DNA from: Hemileia vastatrix
Taxonomy: Eukaryota; Basidiomycota; Pucciniomycetes; Pucciniales; Zaghouaniaceae
Direction of reading: 5' to 3'
Assembly: GCA_030280995.1 (NCBI GenBank)
Contig: JASXTE010000005.1
Span: forward strand, 18,887,501 to 18,951,500
Length of the DNA stretch: 64,000 nucleotides
Positions 36,070-46,618 of the stretch are shown piece after piece. Position numbers and translations under genes: made by a program. Positions within the stretch are counted from its first letter, which is position 1. Each line of letters starts with the position of its first letter. The notes beneath the pieces were generated by a model, which was not told the origin of the DNA, made no database searches, and saw only the letters and a list, made by a program, of their open reading frames with translations.

Positions 36070-36869
36070 TGTCAGCCAGGCTGCTAGACTTACCCAGTTA
36101 AATAATTAATTATTTACTGGGATGAAGCCATGCCTTTTTATTTCTTATATTATTAAAAATTATAATATATTTAATTTAAAATTCCTTGTAATAAATTTAC
36201 TAGTTACAAAAGTAAATTAAGTAAATATTTAAAAATTAATATTAAATGTCCATTAAATTTCTTTTCTTAACACTGTGCTCAATGACAGTTTAAAGGGAAA
36301 AAAATAATATTAAAATAAAAATTAATATTCAAATAAAATTAAATATTAAAATAAAAATAAATATAAAGAAAAAATTCAAATTACTTATCTAAAATTGTCA
36401 CTTACAGTAATTTTTAAATAAATCAATTTATTTTGACATATACAGAAAAAACATATTTTACATACATTCTTTATAGAACAATCTTAATATTTGAAACATT
36501 TTTCTGGAATTTTTTTCTTCTTCTCTCATACTCCTGTATATAGGATTTTAACTCAGTGCTTCCTCTCTCTTTTGCCTATATAAGGCCTCCCTTTTTGGTT
36601 GTTTTTAATCATCCTTTACTTATATCTTTATTTATTACATTTACAACCCAATAAAATATTTATTACTACTATCTATTGTTTTTAGTATTTACATTACATA
36701 TTTTCTAATTAATTAGTTATAATAATAATTATAAATTTTTACCTTTTAATTTGAGTAATTCAAACAAAGATATTTCTCTATGTACCTTGACCTTGAAAAC
36801 TTCAGAATCTACCTACCATTGCCATTGAACCTCTATTAGAACCTTCTAGACCAAGAGACCATCCCGCCA
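36070..36869 (+). repeat. 3' LTR of element A
   Basis: Starts TGTCAGCCAGGCTGCTAG and ends ACCATCCCGCCA; collinear with the 5' LTR with scattered substitutions and small indels (800 versus 786 bp). The TATA box reads CCTATATAAGGCC here. Confidence 0.85.
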
Positions 36870-37836
36870 CCATCACTGAGAAAGACATTTATATAAATTT
36901 TAAAGATAAAATGGTTTTATATAATACCTAGATGATATGCATCATAAAAGTGTTATTCTCAGCAACAGACCAACCTTCAAGTGTATAAATTTGAACAATA
37001 ACCCTGCACCTTAAATTTAATTTTAAAAAAAATAAAATACAATGGCTTTTAACAAACTGCATTCCATACACTTACACATTTCCTAAATTTTCCTCCAGAA
37101 TAATGGTCCTTTTCTGAGAAGGACACTTTTAAAATGCATATCATCTAGGTATTATCTGTAAAGCTGTGCATCTTTTATGCATTATAAAAAATAATTTTTT
37201 ATCACGTTGTGGTACGCACCTTGCAGGCAGTTTGATTTTTGACCAATCAGCTCGCATAGTCCACGAAGAACAAAGGGGATTCATAGTGCAGTAGGTAGTG
37301 CTAAACTATAATACATAATTGTGTGTTTCAAGAAAAAAGGGAAATAGAAGCCCGGAAGAAGATTCAGGGTCTGTGCGCTTGGATTTTGCAGCAGGATGTG
37401 CCGCAAAATGGGGAATTGTGTGTTATCAATTTAGGACTGCAAGAACTGAACAATATGGACTTGCATGTTCCAATAGTTGTGTGTTACACATAAAGGAAGG
37501 AATTATGGTTTAAGGAAGGACTCGAGTTCATAGTATACTTCACCGCGGAAAGTGTGGTAACTTACTGAAACAGGTAATGTATGAGGTTACTAGTTAAGTG
37601 AGTTGTCAGAACTATGAACTTAGTAAAGAAGTAAGGAGAGCGGGGACTAAATCAAAAAGCTACCCAAGAGTCAAGGCGACTAAGATCAGCGTTAGAAGGA
37701 GTCAAAACTTGGAAGTAGCGCTGAGACAAAACAAAGGTACAGTCAGGAGCGCGCATGTGGAGTTTGAGTGAAACAAGTTAATACTAGTGTTAGTAAGCAT
37801 AGGGTGTGTTTAGGTGCTGTAGTTATTACAAGCGGT

Positions 37837-38925
37837 ATGGTAAGGTAAACTCTTACAGTCGCCTTGCTGTAAGCAGAATCCGGAGGAGATATGTGGATTT
37901 AGCTGAAAACCCCGTCCTTCCAATAAAAATAACAAAATGGGAATTCTAAATCACTAAGCTAACCAATCTACTTGGATCTGATTGATAAAAATAATGAAAC
38001 TCTAAAATAATTAACGCTTATTGAGATTTAAAGAAAGTGGCTGTTGAGAAAGAAATACTGATAACAACAATTAAGGTGTACCAGTGAAAGATCTGAAAAG
38101 ATTGACTTTTATGTTTTTATAATAATTTGAATTTTTATGAGACAGCAATAATCAAGTCCCAGCGATGAAGACCTTTCTAAAGATACCCTGTTTGAAGTGT
38201 GATTTAAATTGTTGAATAGTATTTCTAAAATGTTATATATAAAATATAAAGTTATAAGGGTATTACAATTTATTTAATTTGTTGAGTAATAAAAAATGAG
38301 ACTGTGGTGGTTAATGATTAAGCTGTATGATGTGTCCCCCCTCTCAATTTCGAGTTTGAGAGGCGCTTAAGTATTCCTAGTCACGTGCCTAAGTTTTCCC
38401 CTCCAGAGCTCTCCCAGAGTCAATCCAGAGCCCGTACGGAGTCCGTCCGGACTTCCGGACTCAATTAGAACCTTAAAACTATAATAAAAAATCTAGAAAA
38501 ATTACACATAATAGAGCTACTTCCCCTTTACATACCAAACTAATTTTCGTAGTCTGCGCAGCTCTAATTACCCCGTGAAGATTCATCGAAGTTAAGTAAT
38601 TTCTGAAAACGTAAATATTTCTATAAAACTTTAAAATTCATTTAAAAATATAAGAAAAATAGTATAAATTCTGGGAAAATTTCCCAAGGTTCTTGAGTGA
38701 CTCGACTTGATACTTATAAATTTTTCAGACCGTAAAAATAAGTTTTCTCCGTAAAATAAATTGTTTTTGTGTAGGCGTTCGCTCGTGACCAATTTCTTCA
38801 TATTTAAAACTCAAATAAATTAAATAAAACCCTTTTATATATAAAAAAATAATAACACCAATCTTGCACGCCGTAATAACTCCATTTACGTACTTAGGTG
38901 CCATACTAAACTTTAGGCTACCACA
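37837..38925 (-). repeat. 3' LTR of element C
   Basis: Sense start TGTGGTAGCCTAAAG at 38925, end CCTTACCAT at 37837. TATA-like TATATATAAAAGGG on the minus strand at 38843-38830. Confidence 0.9.
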
Positions 38926-40091
38926 TCCTCCCTCCAATTGAGAATGTCCCCATTCTTATAACTTTGCATAAGTGGTTGAGCAATTCAAAAAGAATTATCT
39001 TTTCCAATAAAGTAATTTGATAAATTTGTTTTAGCTGGTCATCTTTTAATTCTTTATAATAAAAATGTTGTTTCTTCTTCTCTGGCTTGATATATCATAA
39101 AATAAAATAATATAAATCTTGTGATGATTCCACTACGAGAGCAAGGTTTGAATCACTTCAGACTCCCATTAACCAGTCTTCTTTCTTGTCACAGCATTGA
39201 GAGAGTGGATCTTCCTATGAGCCGAATACTCCTGATTCCAACCTCATAGGGCCCCCCACTGAGCTGAATTCTATGATTCCAATCTCGCCATAAGGTCCTC
39301 CAAGCTTCACACCAAAAATGGCCTAACACTGAGGCACTAAAAAAAAATCATTCCCTAAAATCCAACTACCATCCTAACTTCTGATTCCTTCATCACAATT
39401 TTCAAACTTTGCTATACAGCAAACACATAAAATACTTTAGCCAGGCTTCCAATAATAATATTAACTTTAGACCATGTTAAAGCGCCACAAATTTAACCTA
39501 ATTAACCATTATGCTTTCCTTAGCATCATTACCACCTAAAATTTTAACCTCCTAAAGCTTATCAGCACCCAATTCCAGAAATAATTGAATAACCAGTTTA
39601 GAGTCTTAGTGGAGAGTGATAAATTAAAAGATTGAATTGAGTTATCCAAACAAGATTGACATTCCAGTTTAAAGTCTTGGTGGACCAAACATATAATCAA
39701 TTGCCAGTTTATGGTCTTGGTGGACCAAAGATCGTTTAGGTGTATAAATAACTTGATAAATTCCTAAATAAGGCCTAGGATTGACCAAAGATTGAATAAA
39801 TTTGATAATCTAGTTTAATGTCATAGTGGACCAAACATTTGATCGACAAGTAATCCAGTATAAGGCCATAGTGGACCAATGAATGTTGAATTATCCTGCA
39901 GATATTAATTTTCCAGTTTAAAGTCATAGTGGACTAAACAATGAATGAACTACCAGTTTAAAGTCATGGTGGACCAAACATTTAATCGATAAGAAATCCA
40001 GTTTAAGGTCATGGTGGACCCAACAGCTTGATAACAGTCCAGTTTAAGGTCTTGGTGGACCTAACAACTTCTCTATCCTTGAACCCAGATT
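38926..40091. other. Sense 3' untranslated region of element C, upstream of the antisense gene
   Basis: No protein on the minus strand. It holds the polypurine tract at 38926-38935 and nine hairpin-motif copies at 39593-40061, directly ahead of the plus-strand gene, so it probably includes that gene's 5' flank and any upstream exon. Confidence 0.55.
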
Positions 40092-41168
40092 TTGCCACCA
40101 GCTTTCTTCATCCTAGTTTCAAGTTTTCTTCTTCAAAAAATATCTCCTAACAAGATTAAACCTTCTGACTTCATTGCTTCAGCTGATCAATCTTGCAAAT
40201 ACTGTGCCTTCACCCATAGGGAATGTATCTTCTCTTTTAACTGGCAAAAGCACACTTATAACAGGGCCTGTTTATCCTGTTATGAGAAGAAAAGAAAATG
40301 TTCTGGCTTGAACTGTGGTTCTTTCCCCATCACTGCTACTAGCTTCTCCGCCTTCTGCAATCCTCCCCATTCTTCTTCACCTTCTACTCCACCCCCTATT
40401 CCATCAACCTCTAAAAATCCCATCCCTTTTTCTCCATAAGCCTATTTAAATCTTTCTCCATCACCTAATCCTCTGGGTCCTTCTCTCCAATCTAGACTTG
40501 CTGCTACTCCCCCAAGAACTCTTGCTGCTCCCAGGGCCATGCTTCAACCTTCTAACAATTCTTCTCCTTCTTCCAACATCTTGAAGCACAAAAGGTCCTA
40601 TAATAGCCAGCAGTCTTCATCTTCTCTTGTTTCATCCAAAAGGCCCAGAACATCTACTTCAAACACCAAATCCAGCACCAGTCCTCCTCATCTATCAAAA
40701 ATAAAAAATCCTTTTCTAAACATAAAAAATCCCACTCCATTACCAAGTAAGCCATTTATCTATGATCATGATAGTGTTGACACAGGTTAGTTGTCTCTTT
40801 TTATTTTCTTAATCTTCAGGTTTTAATTTGCTGATATTTTAATTTGATAAGCGTCCACCGGTTCTCCAATTTCATATTCAGCTTATGAACTACCAGAACC
40901 TAATCCAAGCTTCCCTAGAGTTCCAATTCACCTAGTGTCTGAAAAGCTTTTTGCTAATTTTAATAACCTTATCGCTTATTTCCAACGATACCCGCCCTCT
41001 GATAGATCAGAATCTTGGATGAGAGAGCAACTGTTAAGAGACCTTTTCAAAATAGCCAACTGGCTTCAACACTATCGTGACCATGAAATAAGATTCGAAT
41101 CCCAGGAAATTGATCAAGGTCCTTCTAAATTTTCTAATTTTGATTCTTCAAAAGATAACAACCCTTGA
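40092..41168 (+). pseudogene. Antisense Zn2Cys6-like protein gene inside element C
   Basis: Opposite in strand to the retrotransposon. Exon 40092 (or an acceptor TTGCTTCAG at 40182, with CTAAC upstream) to 40785 encodes CKYCAFTHREC, 14 residues, then CLSCYEKKRKCSGLNC: CX2CX6C-X14-CX2CX6C, the spacing of a fungal Zn(II)2Cys6 zinc cluster, followed by a long Ser/Pro-rich region. Intron 40786-40851 (GTTAGT, TGCTGAT, ATAAG) keeps frame. Exon 2 (40852-41168) encodes a helical region with RSESWMREQLLRDLFKIANW. One TAA at 40437-40439 breaks an otherwise open frame and fits a C-to-T change from CAA. No ATG is seen before the zinc cluster, so a first exon is missing. Likely a captured or long-associated regulator gene; DNA binding is inferred from the Cys spacing only. 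Confidence 0.6.
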
Positions 41169-41239
41169 TGGTGTTCTTCCTGGTATGTAGCTTTCTTGAA
41201 TAATGTTTGAAAAATAAAATATAAACATCTAAACTACCT

Positions 41240-41354
41240 AAAACTAAAATACCTTCTTTTTTTTTATTTTATTATTATTATTTTATTATTTTTTTTTTAT
41301 TTATTTTTTTATTTTTTATTTTTTTTAATTTTTAATTTTTTTATTTTTATTTTT

Positions 41355-41385
<31 letters not shown>

Positions 41386-41590
41386 ACTTTTTTATTTTTT
41401 AATATTTTTTTTTTTAATATTTTTTTATTTTTTTATAAAATAAAAGATTTTTTTTTTTTAAAAAAAAAAAAAAGATAGCTTGAAATAAAAGTTAAAATTT
41501 AATTTTTAAAGAAAGATAAACGAATGTGAAAAGAAAGATAAAAAAGTAATAAAAAATTTTTTTTTAAAATAAAATTTTAAAAGATGCCCC
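41240..41590. repeat. T/A low-complexity tract
   Basis: About 230 bp of (TTTTA)n/(T)n, then poly-A and AAAG-rich sequence, just past the antisense gene and before the pol 3' flank. 41591-42346 is non-coding in sense and holds hairpin-motif copies near 41911, 42255 and 42303. Confidence 0.85.
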
Positions 41591-42346
41591 CCGGCCATTT
41601 GATGAGCCGTACCCTCGACATCATACCCACATCCAAGTGCAACTTGATGTGGTTACACAATTTTGAGAAATTGAAAAGAAAAGAAAATAAATGAAAGTTT
41701 TTAGAAGATAATTTTTATAATGATGATCACTGGGTGGGCTCCCTCCAATTTATAAAAATGATTAGAGACCACCAGTGAGCATCACCTTTACAATAATTCA
41801 TAATATATATTAAAGAAAAGAAATAACAATCTAACATAAAAAAAATCAAAAACAAAATAAAATAAAATAATCTTGAATCCAGCGTTGAGAGCGGTGTCTC
41901 TTGATTCGTTCCAGTTTATAGTCTTAGTGGACTTCCTAAAATTAAAAGACAAAGCCAGGATTCAACTAGAAACAGGGAAAATTTTGGAAAAGAACATTAT
42001 GGGGTAATTGTGTATAGAGCAGCCAGCCCATCAATTACCCCCACACTTGCCAATATTAAATTGAGAAGGTTCCCCTGTGAACACTTCTTCCAATAAATTT
42101 TAAAAATTTTCCAACACTATCTTCACCCATATTTTACGAATTTTAAGTTTTTTGAAAATTTCAAAGAAAGTCTTCTTGAATTTCGTTAAGTTTCATCATA
42201 GTTTCGTCGCCCATATGCAGTGTAACGACAGTAAAGTATTTTGATAAAAAGAAGATAGTTTATCCTCGTTGCGGAGGTCATCATAAAATTTTGTTGATAT
42301 CATAGTTTATCCTCATTGCGGAGGAATCCATAAAATTTCATTGATA

Positions 42347-45300
42347 TCATAGTTTATCCTCATTGCGGAGGTAGACTTCGGCACTCCTGGTGCCTCTAGG
42401 ATAGAACCGTTTCACTTGATCGGCTGCTACCCTCTTCTTTAATACTACTCCATCCAACTCTTCTAGCACATATGAACCGCCGGAAACTTGCTCCTTGATT
42501 TTATACGGTCCATTCCACCTATCTGCAAACATCTTTCCCCACTGACTTTCCAAACTCCTATTATACACCAGGACCATATCACCTGGCTTCAAAGGTTTCC
42601 TTAATCGATGTGCCAACCGCTCATCCCAATATCTAACTGATTGATTTCGGATCTTCATCATCCGCGAATATGCCTTTTCTAAATATTCTTCTTTCTTTTC
42701 TAGCTGCATCATTCTTGCACACAATAATTCTTCAGTAGTTTTGGCCGTGTCCCAGTCAACTCCAAGATATGATTCAGCTTCTAAATCAACCGGTAAAACT
42801 GCTTTCTGTCCAAAAACAAGTTCAAAAGGTGAAAATCCGGTTGTCCTTTTGGCAGTGATTGGAACAGCAAATAAAACTAAAGGTAAATAGTGCCTCCATT
42901 TTTCGGCACTTGTCCCACACATTTTAACTAAAGCATCCTTGATAACTTGATGCCCTCTTTCAACCATGCCTTCAGCTTCAGGATAATATGGGGTTGCTAC
43001 CCTAACCTTTGATCCAACTTTCAATACAGCCTCTTTAAACTCTGTCCCAAATTCAGGACCTCCATCTACCGTTACCAACTTCATCACCCCATACCTATAT
43101 ACCCAATTATTCAAAAAAAATTCTGCCACATTTTTGGCAGTTAAATTAATAAGAGGCGCTGCCTCTACCCAACCAGATAAATCATCTCTGGCCACAATTA
43201 AATATTTATACCGTCCCTCATTTATATGAACGGCATCTAAACTAACTCTCCCAAAGAGCGTATATTCACCGGTCGCGCGTCCAGGTTCTTTTGGCCTTAA
43301 ATAACTTTGTCTTTGACATTCTTCGCATGACTGAACCCACTTTTTAACAGCCATCTTCATGCCAGGCCACCAGAATCGATCAGAAATTCTTCTAAACGTT
43401 TCTCCAATGCCTCTATGCCCGAGATCTTCATGCAGTGATTTCAAAACTAATTCTTGCCCCTTCTGTTGAGTTATAACTACTTGAGGATTTGGATACCTTC
43501 TCCTCATTAAACGTCCACCAGATAGGTAAAACGTAGATGACTTCCTCTTGATAGCCACCCATTCATCGTCTTCACAATCTTCTGGCCTCTCTAAAGTCAA
43601 CAAATATTTGACTAACAAAAAATAAAAACCAGTCTGACCCCAGACTTCATCTTGAAAATCGATTAATATAACATCAATAGGGACTTCTCTATCACCAATA
43701 TCACCTGCACATGAATGAGCCAATAATTGTTGACCCCAAAATAATTCTTTAATTGAGCTATGTTGACATTTTTCTTCTGAACCTTTGGATCCTTTGTAAA
43801 CCGTATTTGAAAATACCTCTTTCTCTTTATCCACCTTTTTATTTAAATTCTCTAATTCTCCAACATATACACCATTCCTTAACTTACTACTATCCCACAC
43901 TACTAATCCATCTTCCTCTACATACACCACATCTTCTTCTACCTCCTTTCTACCAAATTTATCTACACCTTTTCCAACACCTTTATTAACATAAAAACTA
44001 TTTTCCAGTTTATCCTCTTGGTGGAGGTCATCATCACCATAATCTAAACACAATAGTCCTGCCAGTTTAACCTCATGGGGGAGGTATGGAAAGTCTTCAG
44101 CTCCTTTAGTGCTGGCATTGATAATAGGTATATCTTCATCAAACTCTTCTGAGTCTGAATCTTCTTCAGTGGGTGGCCTCCTTGATAAACCATCTGGCAT
44201 AGTAAAAGTTTTGCCAGGCTTATAAACTAAATCAAATAAAAAATGTTGAATAAAAGCTACCCATCTCGTCATGGGTGCGTTCGGTAAACTTGGGGAATTA
44301 ATCATCTGGATTAACGATTTTGCATCCACTTGCAACTCAAAATGTTGCCCCCACAAAATATGCTGAAGTTTCTTCAGTATTTTCGCCACACCACATAATT
44401 CCAATTTCGGTTGAGAATATCTTGATTTGACCTCAGTAAATACTACAGATTCATACCTAACTGGCCTGATGTAACCAGCTTTATCCATCTGAGACAAAAC
44501 CGCCCCAGCTGCAACCTGACTTGAATCAACTGCTAAATAAATTCTACCAGCATCTTTTCCATAATCCAACTTGTGCAGGACTAAATCCTTCCCCACAACC
44601 TCCTTCAACTTCGCAAATGCCTTCTCACACTCTTCATCCCATTCCCAGTCTGCATCCTTTCTCGTTAACCGTCTCAATGGAGCTGCCAATGAAGAAAAGT
44701 CCTTAATAAAGATTCTAACATATACGCAAACGCCTAAAAACCCTCTGACTTCGGTCGTATTCTTGGGTCTTGGCCAGGACTGAATTTTGTTAACTTTCTT
44801 CTTGGACATAATCCTACCCTCTCTACATACCACATGGCCTAATTTTTCTAAGGCTGGCACACAACAGGAAAATTTTGAGCCTGAAATAGTTAACCCAGCC
44901 TCTTCAATTCGAAACAAGATTCTTTCTAATGTAATTGCAAACTCCCAAATGAATTTGCGTATCCCGGGATTCTCTTCCAACACCTGGTTATCATAGTTGG
45001 TTTTTGGTCCCTTAATTCCTCCATCATCTATAAAGATTCCAGCATATAATGGAATTTCATCTTGAAGGATCCAAGCCATCTGAGCTTGATAAACTGCAAC
45101 CGAATTTGTTGCTCCTTGAGGTAATCTTGTTAACTGTAAACGTCCAAGTGGCGTATCAAATGTAGTGAGAGGCCTTGAGTCCGGATGTAATTCTCTCTCA
45201 TCATATCCACCCATAATATCTCCTAAACCATAACACACTCTCCCTGCAAAAGCTTCAACAAACTCCTCAGCACTAGGCGGTATCCCAGCATCCTTTATTG

Positions 45301-46618
45301 TAACCCTATTTAATTCCCTAAGATCATGAACAACTCTAAGCTTGCCATTCGGTTTCTTGATACAAAATACTGGACTAGAATAACTTGATGTTGATTGCTC
45401 ATACAGTCCAGTGCATATCCGTTCTCTGACAACTTCAATATAGGCTTCTTTTAATGCAGCAGGAATAGGAATTGGTTTCTGCTGCCACGGTTCATGACAT
45501 ACCACAGGAATCTTGTAAGGCTCCCCATAGGAATGCTTCAACACACCCCTCTCCTCTTCTACAAAAGCAATGGCCTTCTCTCGCTTGACCATCACGTCCA
45601 ACAACAACTTCTTCTCTTCTCCAGACAACCAACCATCAGGTCCAAAATTAACAACACCCAGTCTCTCAAAAGTGATTCTTGACGTCTCAGAAAATTCAGG
45701 CGGATTCTTTACCAAGGGACTTTCATAAGGATTTCTTGATAACCTTGGTCTTCTCAAAGGTGGATTTAATTCAGCAGGTAGCGGTTCATTAATAGGTCGA
45801 ACTTTATTTGCTACCTTCTTATATTTGGATGCGTCCACATCTAAATAAATTTGAGGTAAAACATTTACTTTTGTATCGCCATTACATATTTCATCAAATA
45901 AATCTTCTTCATCGTCAGAATCGGAATAAGAAAAATTAGAAAAATATTTTATTTCATTTTTAAATTTTACCCTTTTCTCCTTTCCCTCGTCTAATTTATA
46001 AACAGATTTTCCAACACCTTTGCTTCCCTTATCCAACAGTAAATCACCTGTAAAGAAAGTTGGCAGTTTAACCTCTTGCTGGAGGACCGGAATTGAATTT
46101 TCACAAAAATTATTTTTTTGTGTTTTAATTATACTGAGAGTTTTTATTGGATTTTGATGTGATTTTTGCAGTTTACCCTCTTTCTGGAGGTCCGGAATTG
46201 AATTTTCACAAAAATTATTTTTTTGTGTTTTAATTATACTAAGATTTTTAATCAGGTTTTGATAAGATTTTTGCAGTTTACCCTCTTGCTGGAGGTCCAG
46301 AATAGAAGGAGATAATTGCAGTTTAACCTCTTGCTGGAGGTCATCAAACATACCCTTCCAATTTTTATCCAACCTAATTTGGCCCATTTTGCCTTTTTCA
46401 CCGTTTTTAAATTTAATAGAAAAACCGGGTAAATCCAATAAACATATAGAAAAGTCCATAACGTATTTGCACTCCAAAGTAATATTAACAGAAAATAATT
46501 GAGAATCCACTTGAATTATCTCCAAGTGAGCTGACCTATTGCAATCCGGGATCTCATCCTGAGGAGAGATTACAACATTAGAGTGATCAGCCCCTGCTAC
46601 CCCAAAAAATGAGGGCAT
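42347..46618 (-). CDS. Pol polyprotein of element C: RT, RNase H, integrase
   Basis: A single 1423-codon frame overlapping the Gag-protease frame by 22 bp in the -1 frame. The N-terminal part is acidic with a 35-residue repeat. RT: SSPVFCIKKPNGKLRVVHD, RLPQGATNS, active site IFIDDGG. RNase H: LAVDSSQ, QPKLELCG, LQVDAKSL, MPDGLSR. Integrase: zinc region with LHEDLGHRG and CEEC; core Asp in SLDAVH, Asp in TVDGGPEF, Glu in EAEGMVERGH; C-terminal MFADRWNGPYKI. No chromodomain. Together these would copy element RNA into DNA and insert it. All catalytic residues look present. The last codons (YLRNEDKL) and the stop lie within a hairpin-motif copy. Probably made by -1 frameshifting from Gag-protease. 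Confidence 0.9.
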   Translation of the reverse strand: MPSFFGVAGADHSNVVISPQDEIPDCNRSAHLEIIQVDSQLFSVNITLECKYVMDFSICLLDLPGFSIKFKNGEKGKMGQIRLDKNWKGMFDDLQQEVKLQLSPSILDLQQEGKLQKSYQNLIKNLSIIKTQKNNFCENSIPDLQKEGKLQKSHQNPIKTLSIIKTQKNNFCENSIPVLQQEVKLPTFFTGDLLLDKGSKGVGKSVYKLDEGKEKRVKFKNEIKYFSNFSYSDSDDEEDLFDEICNGDTKVNVLPQIYLDVDASKYKKVANKVRPINEPLPAELNPPLRRPRLSRNPYESPLVKNPPEFSETSRITFERLGVVNFGPDGWLSGEEKKLLLDVMVKREKAIAFVEEERGVLKHSYGEPYKIPVVCHEPWQQKPIPIPAALKEAYIEVVRERICTGLYEQSTSSYSSPVFCIKKPNGKLRVVHDLRELNRVTIKDAGIPPSAEEFVEAFAGRVCYGLGDIMGGYDERELHPDSRPLTTFDTPLGRLQLTRLPQGATNSVAVYQAQMAWILQDEIPLYAGIFIDDGGIKGPKTNYDNQVLEENPGIRKFIWEFAITLERILFRIEEAGLTISGSKFSCCVPALEKLGHVVCREGRIMSKKKVNKIQSWPRPKNTTEVRGFLGVCVYVRIFIKDFSSLAAPLRRLTRKDADWEWDEECEKAFAKLKEVVGKDLVLHKLDYGKDAGRIYLAVDSSQVAAGAVLSQMDKAGYIRPVRYESVVFTEVKSRYSQPKLELCGVAKILKKLQHILWGQHFELQVDAKSLIQMINSPSLPNAPMTRWVAFIQHFLFDLVYKPGKTFTMPDGLSRRPPTEEDSDSEEFDEDIPIINASTKGAEDFPYLPHEVKLAGLLCLDYGDDDLHQEDKLENSFYVNKGVGKGVDKFGRKEVEEDVVYVEEDGLVVWDSSKLRNGVYVGELENLNKKVDKEKEVFSNTVYKGSKGSEEKCQHSSIKELFWGQQLLAHSCAGDIGDREVPIDVILIDFQDEVWGQTGFYFLLVKYLLTLERPEDCEDDEWVAIKRKSSTFYLSGGRLMRRRYPNPQVVITQQKGQELVLKSLHEDLGHRGIGETFRRISDRFWWPGMKMAVKKWVQSCEECQRQSYLRPKEPGRATGEYTLFGRVSLDAVHINEGRYKYLIVARDDLSGWVEAAPLINLTAKNVAEFFLNNWVYRYGVMKLVTVDGGPEFGTEFKEAVLKVGSKVRVATPYYPEAEGMVERGHQVIKDALVKMCGTSAEKWRHYLPLVLFAVPITAKRTTGFSPFELVFGQKAVLPVDLEAESYLGVDWDTAKTTEELLCARMMQLEKKEEYLEKAYSRMMKIRNQSVRYWDERLAHRLRKPLKPGDMVLVYNRSLESQWGKMFADRWNGPYKIKEQVSGGSYVLEELDGVVLKKRVAADQVKRFYPRGTRSAEVYLRNEDKL
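46063..46340 (-). repeat. 105-bp tandem repeat in the pol N-terminus
   Basis: Two adjacent units encode a 35-residue block containing LSIIKTQKNNFCENSIP; each block begins with the hairpin motif (LQQEGKL or LQKEGKL), and extra motif copies lie on both sides. The unit length is a multiple of three, so the frame is kept. Confidence 0.85.
46597..46618 (-). promoter_or_regulatory. -1 ribosomal frameshift site between protease and pol
   Basis: In the Gag-protease frame the sense strand reads CAT TTT TTG GGG TAG. T TTT TTG (46609-46603) is a canonical X XXY YYZ slippery heptamer in the right phase, and the -1 frame is exactly the pol frame. The Gag stop (46597-46599) follows three bases after the heptamer. 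No stimulatory structure was tested. Confidence 0.7.

Larger units (their letters stand above)
26925..36869 (+). mobile_element. Ty3 chromovirus A, full length but decayed
   Basis: 5' LTR 26925-27710, 3' LTR 36070-36869, perfect CCATC duplications outside (26920-26924, 36870-36874). Order: leader with a tandem repeat, gag with intron, protease, RT, RNase H, integrase, AT-hook and chromodomain; it is collinear with element B. The purine-rich GAGTGAGAGAG just before the 3' LTR is the polypurine tract. Many stops, a mutated RT active site and an insertion at 34334-35424 show it is dead. It is the only full-length member among five family-A loci here. Confidence 0.9.
24105..37203 (+). repeat. Long repeat E, first unit, split by F2 and element A
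   Basis: Pieces 24105-25280, 26785-26924 and 36875-37203 join to a unit of about 1.65 kb that matches 51125-51649 plus 60816 onward. Shared landmarks: GGTTTGTGCCAGTG, ACATGGCACCAAGTGTC, CTCAGAAAC then GGAC or GACAG, CATAAAAGTGAAGGTGTTA, ATGCATATCATCTAGGTATT. Parts are built from sub-repeats whose core is a hairpin, AAGTGTCCTTCTCAG near CTGAGAAGGACACTTT. No protein coding. The second unit begins directly after element D, so units were probably head-to-tail before D inserted. Confidence 0.65.
39593..46340 (+). repeat. Dispersed hairpin motif, about 19 copies across element C
   Basis: Each copy on the plus strand has (C/G/T)AGTTTA, then an arm of 4-5 bases, a six-base loop such as TTGGTG, ATAGTG or TTGCTG, and the complementary arm. 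Arms vary together: GGTC/GACC, AGTC/GACT, CCTC/GAGG, TCCTC/GAGGA. Copies start near 39593, 39664, 39704, 39810, 39854, 39913, 39953, 39998, 40039, 41911, 42255, 42303, 42350, 44005, 44062, 46063, 46168, 46273 and 46318, all in one orientation. The ones within pol read L-x-x-E-x-K-L on the minus strand. A few copies have one mismatched arm pair. Confidence 0.8.

Noticed and set aside
43753..45682. Several plus-strand frames within pol of C
   Set aside because: They are antisense shadows of the intact minus-strand Pol frame, with no introns or conserved motifs.
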